Source of the DNA: Physcomitrium patens
Lineage: Eukaryota > Streptophyta > Bryopsida > Funariales > Funariaceae
Direction of reading: 5' to 3'
Assembly: GCF_000002425.4 (NCBI RefSeq)
Contig: NC_037262.1
Span: forward strand, 5,488,623-5,552,622
Length of the DNA stretch: 64,000 nucleotides
In this document: positions 12,693 through 24,018 of the stretch, in pieces
Position numbering within the stretch: the stretch's first letter is position 1
Layout: every line of letters starts with the position of its first letter
Made by a program: the position numbers and the translations under genes
Notes under the pieces: generated by a model
Told to the model about the DNA's origin: nothing
Seen by the model: the letters and a program-made list of their open reading frames with translations, nothing else
Databases searched by the model: none

Positions 12693-13965
12693 AAAAATAT
12701 ACTAGACAACATGGTGAGAGCCATGTTAGTAGATTTTGTTGATTATAAGATGTGGATAGATTACTACTCCAAAAAGAGTTTGTTTAAAAAAGATTCCATT
12801 AAAATTTATATAATTTTATTTTCTTTTGATAGTGACTTTTGAAGTTGGTTTTATTGGTAGTAACTTTTATATATTTAGAGTCTTCTTTATTAGACATTGG
12901 TGATTCTTGAAGTCTTATTTTGTTTCTTTTAATTGATGTTTAAAGCATATATTATATAGAACTTGTAAGAAAAATGATTGGAGAGGGATTTTGGTAGCAA
13001 AAAGAAAAGTTAGAGCATCCATATGGATCAATGGAGATGTATGATGAAAATCTCTATTCCTATTACTTAAAAATCATACCCAATGGGCTTCAAGGAGGCT
13101 ATTTGAGGCCCTTTTAAAGATTAGGATTATTATTTCGAGGCCATTTGAGCTTTGGAAGCTAAGATCAGTAATTTTAGATTTTTGGCTATAGTTTTGGTAC
13201 AAATTTTGTATGATTTGGAGTTTATATGAAAGAGATATAGGCAGTCAAAGTTAAGATGTTAATTTTATATCTATTGTCAATCTTTTGGACATAAAGCACA
13301 CATACACAAAGAAATAAAAGATTGGTGATCAAAATTGAAGAGAGCATTTTTTTGGCTACACTTTTGGCATATTTTTTGATAGATTCTAAATTGGAATAAA
13401 GGAAATTTTGGAGGTTGAAATCAACACTTGCAAATCGAAAGATAGTAAGTGATCCGATTGACTAGTGGTTATATTTTGAGGTATATCTTGAGCAATTTGA
13501 TAAGATTTTGGCTCAAAGTTTTTTAGATTATGTATAGTCATATTAATAAACTTTGTGAATAAATTTTGTGGCATTTGAATTTTGGATTTTTGAAATATGA
13601 AGAAAATAATTTTTAGGTGCTTGTAGATTAGGGTTTAGAGTATCTTCTAGGATTTCTAAGATGCCAAAAGATTGGTAATAGATTTAAAGTTCATTTATTT
13701 TTTGATAAAGATTAAAGATAGAATCTATATTATATAAAAATTTTAAAAAAATAGAATAGTAGGATCAAGAGATATGAATTTTTAAAATTTAAGGTAAAAA
13801 TATCCTTTGTAGAAAGAAAATATTTTAAAGGATTTTGTTATAATTTGAGCTTTTATGCAAAATAAAGGAATTTTGGGAGCTAAGACATCATACATAAGTC
13901 AAAGCTAAATTTTCTATGGCTGAGTATCCAATGTATTTCTAGATTACACATCATGCCACATGACA
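12619..13965 (+). mobile_element. N2: 1.35-kb N-family insertion
   Basis: Starts TATCATATTGTAG (decayed TGTCRTATTG) and ends CCACATGACA. The flanking 4-mers CTAT (12615-12618) and CCAT (13966-13969) are both derivable from CCGT; the sister copy CV1-I has CTGT at this place in RNase H. Its 3' end matches that of N6 strongly (GAAATACATTGGATA). A TA run fills 12652-12689. No coding sequence seen. Confidence 0.8.
12652..12689. repeat. TA microsatellite inside N2
   Basis: Uninterrupted TA run of about 38 bp near the 5' end of N2. Confidence 0.9.
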
Positions 13966-15310
13966 CCATATATATGGATCACAAGAACCTCAAGTATTTC
14001 CTATTAGCTCGTATTTTGAATTATCGCCAGGCTCATTGCAACATGTCTTTGTCAAGATTTGAATTTAATATTATTTATTGGCAAAAAAATTAACAAGGTT
14101 TTTTTATAGCCTTTTTAAATATTCTTATCTTACACTTGAAGAAAGAGATGCAGTTTTTGATCAAAGAAGGAAAATTTTATTAAAGCTAAATTAATTTCAT
14201 CTTGAAGCAATAAAATCAATATTGACTATTGATTCAACTTTTTTCAAATAAATTCAATCAAATATGTTCTCTAATCCTTTTGTTTATAATACCAAGAATA
14301 CTTCTTCTTAGTCTTGTAATAATTTTAAGTTTGAGTTCAAGAATAACCTACTTTATTTTGAAGGACGCATATATGTGCCAGTAGAAAAAGTACATTTATG
14401 TATTTTTCAAGCATGTCACGACTTTCCAACATTAGGATGTTTTTGATACAAGACTTTGGAACTAATATCTAAAGATTTTTGGTAGCTACAAATGTGAAAC
14501 GCTATAAAATAATTCATTCAATCATGTGATATTTGTTCAAGGTCAAAAACTCTTTAGCATCAACTTTATGGACTTCTTCAGCTATTACCTATTTCAGAAC
14601 AACCATGGTCTTTTAATTCTATGGATTTTATTACAAATCTTTCAATCTCAGGATTGTGTGATTTTATATTCATGATAGTAGATCATTTTTTCAAAATGGT
14701 ACATTTTGTACTACGCAAAAAATCTATTATAGGTAAAAAAAATACCAAGCTTTTCTTTGATAATAACTATTGATATCATAGATTGCCAAAAGATATTATA
14801 TCAAATAGAAAGATTCAATTTGTATTAAGATTTTAGAAAACTCTTTTTAAAAATCTAAAGGTAGATATAAAGCTTTTTTTGGTCTTTCATCTTCAAATCG
14901 ATAGATAGAGAGAGTACGTAAACTAAGTTTTGGAGCAATACTATAGATGTACCATCAATTATTAAGAAGACAATTGAAGAACCCTCTTGCCATTGGCAGA
15001 GTTTGCTTATAATAATATAATATATTTTTCTATCCAACAAACAACTTTCTTTTCTAATTATGGTTATCATCCATGACTTGATACTTTTGACTTTTCAAAA
15101 ATTGATAATTCTATAGTAGAAAGTTTGAAAAATCATTTATTAGAGCTACATGCAGAAATAAAGGTATAAATAAAGAAAATTCAAGAACGATAAAAGATTA
15201 ATGCAGATGCTTATCGAAAGGAACAACCACAATTTAATGTAATTGACAACATATGGTTACTTCATTATAATATCAAGATTACTTGTCCTTGTGATAAATT
15301 GGACTACCAT
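13966..15310 (+). pseudogene. CV1-B RNase H end and integrase relic
   Basis: Resumes exactly where RNase H was interrupted by N2 (DHKNLKYF type) and continues through the integrase zinc-binding region (CDICSRSK type near 14527) and catalytic core (MDFITNLS type near 14620). Ends at N3. Decayed. Confidence 0.78.
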
Positions 15311-16554
15311 TGTCATGGTAGAGAGAATTTGCTTCAAGAAAGCACTAGGCTCCTACCTATCACTAATTGCTCAATCAAGTCTTGAAATAAGAAAGACCAA
15401 GTATATATATCACTTTTAAGAGCAATTACACTAATCATATAAGTCTTTAGTTCCCAAAAACATCCAAAATATGATTAAAAAAACTCTAAATCCTTATATA
15501 TCCTTATTAGATATTATTTCTAAATTTCAACAACTCATATCTCTCAATTGGACTATTCAACTATACTCAAATTTTACATAAAGTACTAATATACTTTTAA
15601 CAACTACCACATCAAATTTCAAATGCATATTCATTGTAAAACTTAAGTTATCACCGAAATCCTAACAGTAGCTTTAAACACTAGTTTTTATACATTCATA
15701 TATAATTTTCTTTATATCTTATAAAATAAGCATTTAAATACCACAAAATTTCTATTTATAGATTTTTAATACATTAATCTATCTTTTCCAAAAGGTTTGA
15801 ACCAAAAATTTGTCAAGATACTCAAGATATGGCTCCAACCATTACTATGAATAAAATCACTCACTTACTGCCTTTGATTTGGACGTATTGACTTCAACTC
15901 TCTATAACTTCTTTATTTAGATTCTAAATATAATAATTCTTTCAAAAAAAATGTAAGTCATAAAATTGCTATTCTAACCATATCTTCCGATCTCCAAAAA
16001 CTATCATAAAACTCCTTTTATGCTCAAAAGAATAATAGTATGTCTTAAAATAATACCTTAACTTTAAACGGCTATAACTTCTTTACCTTGATTCCAAAAT
16101 CATTAATTTTTCTGCCCAAATTATAGTCCAAATTCTAAAACTTACAAACTTAGCTTCTAATTTTTAAATTTTTCTTTTAAAGTTGCCAAAATACTTGTTA
16201 TGGACGTAGATAGCCTATTAAATGTCCATTTGGCATGGCCTTCAATTACTAGGAATAAAGATCTTTACCTTTTGCCTTCATTCGACCATGCTTAGATTTC
16301 ATCCTTCTCCATGAGCCTCTTAGTAGTTTAGATTTACATCCTTAGGCTTCTATCTTTTCTTAAAATTCTATACTAAACATCTAAATCTTATATAATTTAA
16401 ATATTATAATAAAAATAGCTAAAATTCAAAATAAAGTTTCTTATATCCATTCTTTTTAAATTAATTATTAACCATTCTAGTATATATCAAGACTTATGAA
16501 CATAAAATATTTTTTAACTAATTTTTATATATTATTAGTATTTATAATATGACA
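15311..16554 (-). mobile_element. N3: 1.24-kb N-family insertion
   Basis: Plus-strand left end is TGTCATGGTAG and right end is ATAATATGACA, so both ends read TGTCAT inward. Flanking 4-mers are CCAT (15307-15310) and CTGT (16555-16558), which jointly reconstruct to CCGT. The interior matches N6 in the same orientation (GTCAAGATACTCAAGATATG near 15810). The host sequence resumes at TAGGCTTAAATC, as in CV1-I TAGGCTTGGCCC. No coding sequence. Confidence 0.85.
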
Positions 16555-16895
16555 CTGTAGGCTTAAATCTTTTTCTATTTGTGAACAAATCAATCCATTT
16601 GCTTATTGATTATATCTATTGGAGTCAATGAAGATCTATCATGTCTTCTACAAGTCTCTTCTTAAACCATACAAGACTATGAATATACCAAGAAGAAGAC
16701 AAGCTCAATCTCTTTCTGTAGAAGTGGACAATAATGAAGAGTTCAAAGTGGAAGAAGTTCTAGACTTAAGGTGGCGCCAAAATAAATTGAAATATATTGT
16801 CCATTGGCACAGATATGATATTAGTGAACTTACATGGAAGCTAGTAAAAAATCTTACAAATACAGCATAGATGATAGAGGCTTTTCATTGATGAC
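16555..16895 (+). pseudogene. CV1-B integrase tail and chromodomain relic
   Basis: An open stretch (16619-16870) holds the integrase C-terminal MKIYHVFYKSLLKPYK motif followed by a chromodomain (EEFKVEEVLDLRWR, then KYIVHWHRYDISELTWK). The chromodomain is known to bind methylated histone H3 tails and to guide insertion into heterochromatin. Confidence 0.85.
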
Positions 16896-17016
16896 ATCCA
16901 TCAAAAATAAGATGAAGAATAGTAAGTCTTTGCTATAAAAAAAATAAGATCTAGAGAAGATTATATTTTATCTTCTATCTTTGTTTATAATTTTTGTATA
17001 TTTATAACATTAAAGA

Positions 17017-17440
17017 AATGGAGAATCAAAAATTAGCAAATTCAACTCAAGAGCCTTCGATTGCTGACTTAACAAATGAAATATTATGATTGTTATAACC
17101 TTTAAGATGATGCATTCAAGATGAAGATCCTCAACAATAACATGTTATTCTTTGAATAGATGGCAAGATACAATGTGTTTGGTATCACAACCTTGGAACG
17201 GACTTCTAATATTTAGTGATTTTACTATAAGTAGGAACAACTCTAAATGGTGTTCCAAATAATTTATTTGAAAGAAGTTATGAAGGCCTCAACAATTGAT
17301 GAAATAATTGGGTGGTCATTTTGCATTGGTATAAGACACTATCAATAGTTGAGAGGTCCTATCAACCATCTTCAAAGAAAATAAAGATCAGAGTATGTGA
17401 TAAATATAATTTGCTACATCTTGGATTTTTTCAACATATG
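17017..17440 (+). pseudogene. CV1-B ORF3 relic
   Basis: Downstream of the chromodomain, this stretch aligns with ORF3 of CV1-I (51846-52268), including the block around 17330-17420 that corresponds to the HYxWLxGPxxHL motif. Decayed; product unknown. Confidence 0.6.
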
Positions 17441-17482
17441 ATGACTACTTATTGTGGAACTAGTTTCTTAAAGAGAAGGTAA

Positions 17483-18030
17483 TGTCATGGACATATACAT
17501 GTAAATCAATAATTACCTAATCATATTAGATAAAAGTAGATAAAAATAAGTTAATTCTATAATATCTTCTATAGAAGCTTCTTAAAAGCTTTATAGATAC
17601 TGCTTTGATTTTATAAGTATCTATAATTGATTTTTTAGGTTAAAAACGTGATCAAAAAGTTGGCCATGTGCCATATATGTTGAGAGCTTGAAGAACAAGC
17701 TAAGTATGTGACAGACATGTAGAAAACTTGCCTTGTAAGTTAAAGCATGTACCTTGCAAAGTCAACTCATATTAGAAGTCCTATAGAATGTTGCCACATA
17801 GCTCCTAATTAAATAATATATATAGAGGCAAGAATGAAGCCCTCTTCACTCTTGTTAATTCTTTTCTTGCTTTTAGTCTAGATTCAAGAGTCTCTAGTTT
17901 CTTTGTTTTTTGTCAATAGCCATTATATTTTCTTTTTGATATACATACTTCTTTATTTCTATTTTTTTATTTTTCTTTTGACATGAATTTCATAGGTTTA
18001 TGCATCTTCTTCTACTTCATGTTCTTGACC
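17483..18030 (+). repeat. LTR shared by CV1-B and CV1-C
   Basis: A 548-bp LTR from TGTCATGGACATATACATG to CATGTTCTTGACC, preceded by a polypurine stretch (AAAGAGAAGGTAA). It is the 3' LTR of B; pol sequence of a second copy (C) starts almost directly after it, so it also serves as C's left LTR. Confidence 0.85.
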
Positions 18031-18045
18031 GTTTGATGCTTTGTA

Positions 18046-18732
18046 GAAAGATTTTTTTTTGTACCAACTTTATAATAAGTCGACTTTTTTAAAGCATTTT
18101 TTATGAAAACACATGAATTGGACTTTGCCTTAATTGCAATATTATTACAAATAGGATCGCACAACAAATTCCATCTAATAGCTTTTAATTCAAGAAATTT
18201 TCAGCAATAGAAATCAATTATAAAATCCATGATAAAGAACTTCTTGCAATTATAGATTCTTTTCAAGAATGGTATCATTATCTAAAAGGTACTTTTAATC
18301 TATTCATGATATATATAGATTACAAAAATCTCAAGTATTTCATGTTAGTATGAGTGTTGAATCATTGCTAGGCTTATTGGAGTATGTCATTATCAAGATT
18401 TGATTTTAAGATCACATATTAACTTAAAAAATAATAAGGTTTATTAGACATATTTTTTAAACATTTTTTTTTGTACCAAAAGAAAGAGATGTAATTTTTG
18501 ATCAACAAAGAATAGTAGTCTTAGAACTTGAGCAATTTCATCTTTAAATAATAAAATCAATATTGATTGTTGATTCAACTTTTGTCAAGAAAATTCAATC
18601 AAGTATGTTATTTAATTTTTTTTTTTTTGTGATATCAAAAATACTTCTTTTAAGTCTTATAATACTTCTAAGTTTAAGTTCAAGTACAACCTATTTTATT
18701 TTGAAGGTTGCTTATATGTTCCAGAATGAAAA

Positions 18733-18772
<40 letters not shown>

Positions 18773-19276
18773 TTCAAGCATATTATGACTTTCTAGCAGT
18801 AGGATATTTTAAATACAATAAGACTTTGAAGCTTATATCTTTTTGTGGCTGCAAATGTAAAAAGCTAAGAAAGACTTTGTACAATTATGTGATATTTGTT
18901 CAAGATCAAAAACTTCTTATCATCAATCCTATGGACTTTTTCAACCATTTCTTATTCCAAAACAATGATAGTTTTTTTATTTCTATAGAATTTATTATGG
19001 ATCTTCTAAGTTCAAATTTATATATCTTTATATTTGTGATTATAGATTGCTTCACCAAAATGGTACATTTTGTACCATGTATAAAATCTATTTTACGTGA
19101 AGTAATAACTAAGCTTTTTCTTAACAATATTTATTGCTAGCATTGATTGTCAAAGGATATTATATCAAATAGAGAGACATAATTTGTATCAAGATTTTAG
19201 AAAACCTTTTTAAGTTATTGAAGATAGATATAAAACTATCTTTGGTTTTTCATCCTCAAACTAATGGACAAATGGA
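18046..19276 (+). pseudogene. CV1-C RNase H and integrase relic
   Basis: RNase H motifs (INYKIHDKELLAII near 18215-18255) precede integrase zinc-binding and core sequence; an open stretch at 18826-19140 carries YIFIFVIIDCFTKMVHFVPC of the core. A TA run at 18735-18770 occupies the place where CV1-I has its 21-bp tandem repeat. Ends at N4. Confidence 0.75.
18735..18770. repeat. TA microsatellite in CV1-C integrase
   Basis: TA run of about 36 bp replacing part of the integrase N-terminal region relative to CV1-I. Confidence 0.85.
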
Positions 19277-19280
19277 ACGG

Positions 19281-20794
19281 TGTGGTATTATGTGAAGTCT
19301 TGTTTGAGAATGCACTAAGTACTTGATTATGGAAGATAAAAAAAATTGCAACAAAAATCTTAAGAATTCTAATAGAATCATATATAAATTGTTTTTAAAG
19401 CTTAACATTTATAATCAAATATTCATCAAATCCAATTAAATTTTTAAATAAATTATAAAAAAAATATAAAAAATAATTCTAAATAAATCCTAATTAAATC
19501 TTAATCAAATCAAAGATAAATCTTATATAAATTATAATAAAATATTATATAAATTTTATTCAAATCCTATATAAATCCTAATCAAATCCTTAAAAAATTC
19601 TAATAAAATCTTAGAAAAATCCTAAATAAATCCTAATTAAATCCTAGACTAATTTTAAATAAATTCTAATAAAATTTTAGATAAATCTTAAAAAAATCCT
19701 AATCAAATTTTAAAAAAATCTTAGAAAAATTCTAATTAAATTCTATAAAAATTCTAATAAAATCTTAAACAAATCATAATCAAATCCTAAACAAATCTTT
19801 AAAAAATTCTAATCAAATCCTTAAAAAATCCTAATCAAATCCTACAAAAATCTTAAATAAATCCTAATCAAATCTTAGATAAATCTTTAAAAAATCTTAA
19901 TCAAATCTTAAAAAATCCTATACAAATTCTAATTATATTCTAAAAAAACTTCAATTAAATCCTAAAAAAATCATAATCAAATCCTAAAAAAATTCTAAAC
20001 AAATCCTAAATCTTAAATAAATTCTTAATAAATCCTATAATTAATCGAAACCTCCATAATTAACAATCAAATCATTGATTTTAATTCAATTTTTTTATAT
20101 CTTTCAATAATTGAGCTAAAAATAAGCATAAATATTTTTAAGAAGATCAAACTTACCAAATAGAATATAAATCCTAAAATCCGCTCAAGTATTAGCTAGC
20201 CTCCTTTTCTAATCTTAATGCCAATCTTTTTAATCCAAAATCTCTTAATTCTATCATTAAATATCTCACAAAATTTATATATATGTTGGAAATCAGTCTA
20301 CTATCTACATATGCATATTTCACCTTAATTCAATTAATAGATTGCTAAAGATCTTAAAATTCCTCACTGATCTTCAAAATTCTATTTTTAAGACCTCAAT
20401 TTGTTTAATTTTTAATAACCTTCAATATAACTATTTGATCATGCTCGAATTTACAATAAGAAATAAAAACAACTATTATTATAAATCCACATAATTTTAT
20501 CTATAGATCTATAAAGAAATTTATAAAATTCTCTCAAATATAAACTCTTTTTTTTATTTTACAAAATCAAATTTACCAAAACAACCTTCACTTTGCAAAG
20601 CTCTCATAAAGTCATTACAAATTAAAATTTTTCAAAATCCATGCTTGAAGAAATCCTATGAAGTCTTCTCTCAAATTCCATTCTTTAATTTGTAAAAGAA
20701 CCTTAGAATTGTTGTAAGTGCATGGTTTTTAAGAACTTCTATAATATTATATTTTCTTCATTCTTTTACTTATTAGTTTTATTATATCATGACA
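19281..20794 (-). mobile_element. N4: 1.5-kb N-family insertion with internal minisatellite
   Basis: Plus-strand left end TGTGGTATTATGTG, right end ATATCATGACA; both read TGTSRTRTTA-like inward. Flanked by ACGG (19277-19280) and ATGG (20795-20798), the latter a CpG transition of the former; CV2-D shows the uninterrupted site (GAACGGATGAA). The left end matches the inverted right end of N5. The left half is filled with a degenerate AAATCCTAATC array (19370-20040). Confidence 0.85.
19370..20040. repeat. Degenerate AAATCCTAATC minisatellite
   Basis: About 670 bp of imperfect repeats of roughly 10-12 bp, variants of AAATCCTAATC and AAATCCTAAA. A reverse-orientation counterpart (ATTAGGATTTTTTGGG type) sits near the corresponding end of N7 (about 63330-63700), so the array belongs to an N subfamily. 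Confidence 0.75.
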
Positions 20795-20798
20795 ATGG

Positions 20799-21530
20799 AT
20801 GAATCAAGATTTAGAGCAATATTTCAAGTATATCATCAACTATCATTGAGATGATTGAAAAATTCTTTTGTCATTGGCAAAGTTTATATACAATAATTTG
20901 ATATCTTCTTCTACTCAATAATCACCTTTCTTTGTCAATTATGATTATCATCTATGACTTGATACTTTTGATTTTTAAAATTTAATAATCCTATAATAGA
21001 AGATTTAGCAAATTATTTGTTAGAGTTACATGCAAAAATAATAGTACAATTAAATAAAATTTAAAAATAACAAAAAAATAATACAGATGTATAATGCAAG
21101 GAACAACCACAATTCAACATGGGTGATAAAGTATGGTTATTTTTTTGCAATATTAAGACTACTTCTCTTTTTGACAAGTTGAACTATCATAAACTGAAAC
21201 CATTTCTTACTTGTAAACAAGTCAATTATGTATTTGCTTATCAATTATATCTAATGAAGTCTATAAATATTTATTTTATATTCCATATATCTCTTCTTGA
21301 CCCATATAAAATAATGAATATCTTAAAAAGAAGACAAATGCCACCTCTTCTTATTGAATTGAATAATAATTAAGAGTTTGAAGTAAAAAAAATCTTAGAT
21401 TTAAGATAGAGCCAAAATAGATTGAAATATCTTATTCATTAGTATGGATATGATATTAGTGAATGCACATAGGAATTAGCAAAGAATCTTATAAATGTAA
21501 TAAAGAAGATTAAAGATTTTCATAGATAAC
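20799..21530 (+). pseudogene. CV1-C integrase end and chromodomain relic
   Basis: Resumes with GATGAATCAAG after N4, continues through the integrase C-terminal region (open 21119-21373, MGDKVWLFF ... NIYFIFHISLLDPYK) and into the chromodomain. Decayed. Confidence 0.72.
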
Positions 21531-21639
21531 ATCTATCAAAATCAAGATAAATAATAGTAAATCTTTGTTATAAAAGAAACAAGGTTTGGAAAAGATACCA
21601 TTTTACTTTTTTCCTTTGTTTGTAGCTTCTATGTATTTG

Positions 21640-21960
21640 TGATATTAAAAAGATAGAAAATTAACAACCAAAAAATTCAACTCAGGAGCTATCGTTTCTT
21701 GAATTACTAGACAAGACATTGCAATTATTACAATCTTTTAGACGACATAATTAAAATGAAGTTCCTCAAAAATAACATTTTTTTCTTCAAATAGATGGTG
21801 ACATACAACATATTTGGTGATTTTATTAAAAATAAGAATAACTATTTTTGGAATTTTAAATATTTTATTTGAAGAAAGTTATGAAAGTCTCAATAATGAT
21901 CAAATCAAAATATGGAACAAACATAATTTATATTATTTTTAATTTTTTCAATATATAATG
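21640..21960 (+). pseudogene. CV1-C ORF3 relic
   Basis: Colinear with ORF3 of CV1-I by position and patches of nucleotide identity. Poorly preserved. Confidence 0.4.
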
Positions 21961-21999
21961 ACCATTTCTCATAGAATTCATTCTTAAAAAGAGAAATAA

Positions 22000-23078
22000 T
22001 ATCATGGACATATATATTTATTCCAATAAATATATATATGATTAAATAGAAATAGATAACAATAGATTAATTTTATAATAACTTTTAGAAAAGGTTTCTA
22101 AAAGCTTCATAGATGTTGCTTTGTTTTTACATATATTTGTGGTTAATTGATAGATTAAAAATTTGATTAATAAATTAGTCATATGTTATACATGTTGGTA
22201 GCTTATAAAATAAGTTAGCTATATGGTATACATATAATAAACTTGCCTTGTAAGATAAAATATGTGTCTAGTAAAGTCAATTTATGTTGGAGGTCTTATA
22301 GAACATTGCTATGTAGCTCTTAATTAGAAAATATATATAGAAGTAAGAATGAAGCCTTCTTCAATGTATTCACTCTTATCAATGTTTTTGTAATCCTTAG
22401 TCTTATTTCAAGACTTTCTCGTCTTGTGATCTTTGACAATAGTCATTCTAATTCAATATACTACCATTTTTGAATAACTTTTTAATCTTTTTGAGTGATA
22501 CAAGAGTGTATTATCAAGGATATGAATTAAAAAATTTGTATTTAAAGAAAAGTGATAAAATAACAATAAAATAGTATGTATATTAAAAAAAAATTAAAAT
22601 GGCTATTGCCAAAAGATAAAGAAACTAGAGACTCTTAAATCTAGACTAGAAGCAAGAAAGGAGTTGACAAAAGTGAAGAGGGCTTTACTCTTGTCTCTAA
22701 ATATACTATCTAACTAGGAACTATATGGCAATGTTTTATAGGACCTCTAATATATGTTGACTTTGCAAGACTCATGCCTTAGCTTATAAGGCAAGTTTTC
22801 TATGTGTAGGCTACATAATTAACTTATTCTTCAAGCTATCAACATGTGTGGTACATGGCCAACTTGTTGATTACGTTTTCAACCTAAAAAATCAATTATA
22901 GACATCTATAAAGTCAAAGTAGTATCTATAAAGCTTCTAAGAAGCTTCTATAGAAGATATTATGGAATTAATTAATTTTTATCTACTTTTATAAAATCAT
23001 ATAGGTAGTTATTGGTTTACATGTATATGTCCGTGATATGTATTGAATTTTATTTCTTTAATATTCATGTCCTTGATA
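22000..23078 (+). repeat. Right LTR of CV1-C, split by a solo LTR
   Basis: LTR sequence lies at 22000-22511 and 23044-23078 and ends ATTCATGTCCTTGATA. The interruption is an oppositely oriented LTR of the same family with its own duplication. Confidence 0.82.
22512..23038 (-). mobile_element. Solo CV1 LTR inserted in an LTR
   Basis: A 527-bp minus-strand CV1 LTR with decayed TG...CA ends, flanked by a perfect 5-bp duplication TGTAT (22507-22511 and 23039-23043). No internal region is present, so it is a solo LTR formed by LTR-LTR recombination after insertion. The host LTR resumes directly after the duplication. Confidence 0.88.
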
Positions 23079-23629
23079 CTACTATAGGAATTAAAGTGGA
23101 TGACTTTGATTTCATTCAAATTATTATCAAAGCTCTATATAACTCTTATCATAACTTTTTAAGTAACTATACTAATACAAAGATTATCCTACCTTAGAAA
23201 AACTTCAATCTTGATTCATGCTTAAAAAAAGTTGTATACAAATGAGATCTGGAAGGCAAAATACTACCATCAAAGTTTTCTATTTTTGCTTGAACTATAG
23301 AAACAATCAATCTCATCAACATCATGGCAATTTTGGTTCTTATTATATCTATTCTAATATGCTAAGTCAACCAAATATAACTCAATATATATATTATAGA
23401 AGACATAGTCATCCAAAACATATATGTCTTGAAAGACTTAGTGACATAAAAAAATTTAAAGTGAACAAAATGCCAAAGCTATAATTATGTTTTTAATTTG
23501 TGGACATAGTTCACAATCACACTTCATGGCCAAAATTTGATGATAATTTGATTCCATTTCTCTCAAAGATAAAAGCAACAATCAACTATTCGAAGTAGTA
23601 ATTTCTTTGTTGAATATTCACAACCATAA
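23079..23629 (+). pseudogene. Copia E gag-like relic
   Basis: DDFDFIQIIIKALYNSYHNF resembles the copia gag segment that in other plant elements reads L..LPPSY..F. A low-complexity RNNQSHQHHGNFG stretch and a histidine-rich region follow, as in copia gag upstream of the zinc knuckle. Assignment rests on general pattern and on the integrase downstream. Confidence 0.5.
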
Positions 23630-23926
23630 TGTTAGGGACATAGTCCTTAGAACCTTCTAGAGACAAGTTTCTAGAACCTTCTACAAGCAAGTCTCTGGAA
23701 CCTTCTAGAAGCTTCTTAGTTGGTAGAAGTTGCTTGAGAAGCTTCCTAAATAGGAGTATATATTGGAATCGAGGCTGAAGAGTTCTTCAGTCTCGACAAT
23801 ACATCTCTTGAAGCTCTAGCTCACCTCTCTAGTGTTGTTCTTGTATTCATCTGATTAATCTAGTTCTTACTAGTTCTTCTTGAACTTCTTGTTAGATCTC
23901 GAGTCTATATTTCTGTGTCCGTGACA
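23630..23926 (+). repeat. 5' LTR of CV2-D
   Basis: TGTTAGGGACATAG ... GTCCGTGACA. Short repeated GAACCTTCTAGA blocks (three copies) lie in the first 100 bp, perhaps a transcription-factor array. TATA box at 23757-23764. Confidence 0.93.
23757..23799 (+). promoter_or_regulatory. CV2-D TATA box, start-site palindrome and self-primer
   Basis: TATATATT (23757-23764) is followed by an inverted repeat TCGAGGCTGAA / TTCAGTCTCGA (23769-23779 and 23786-23796) with a 6-nt loop. The predicted RNA start, 32 nt after the TATA box begins, is the A of AGTCTCGACAA (23789-23799), which is complementary, with one G-U pair, to the site at 23929-23939. Confidence 0.7.
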
Positions 23927-23939
23927 GTTTGTTGAGACT
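23927..23939 (+). promoter_or_regulatory. CV2-D self-priming site
   Basis: GT + TTGTTGAGACT immediately inside the 5' LTR. The 11-mer pairs with the predicted RNA 5' end at 23789-23799. An iMet-type 9-mer TATCAGAGC lies further down at 23954-23962. Confidence 0.65.
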
Positions 23940-24018
23940 TCACTGACCTCAGATATCAGAGCTAGTTTCTTCCTCGTTAGAGTGTGGATTACTCCTCTGC
24001 TTGGAAGTGTACTAGCAT

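Larger units (their letters stand above)
8329..18030 (+). mobile_element. CV1-B: chromovirus fossil with three N insertions
   Basis: Order of parts: 5' LTR (8329-10485, interrupted by N1), leader with priming site, gag (about 10690-11705), protease (about 11707-12116), part of RT and RNase H (about 12117-12618), N2, rest of RNase H and integrase (13966-15310), N3, integrase tail and chromodomain (16555-16895), ORF3 relic (about 17017-17440) and 3' LTR (17483-18030). It aligns with CV1-I nearly end to end, apart from part of RT. Old, with many breaks. Its 3' LTR also serves as the left LTR of CV1-C. Confidence 0.88.
17483..23078 (+). mobile_element. CV1-C: partial chromovirus fossil joined to B
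   Basis: Parts present: left LTR (shared with B), RNase H (about 18046-18430), integrase (about 18430-21115, interrupted by N4), chromodomain (about 21119-21530), ORF3 relic (about 21640-21960) and right LTR (22000-23078, interrupted by a solo LTR). Gag, protease and RT are absent. One of the most decayed copies. Confidence 0.82.

Noticed and set aside
19370-20040. Interstitial telomere repeat
   Set aside because: The unit is about 11 bp (AAATCCTAATC), not the 7-bp CCCTAAA; similarity is limited to a TCCTAA core.
23632-23730. CRISPR-like array from repeated GAACCTTCTAGA
   Set aside because: Only three short, unevenly spaced copies inside an LTR of a eukaryotic element.
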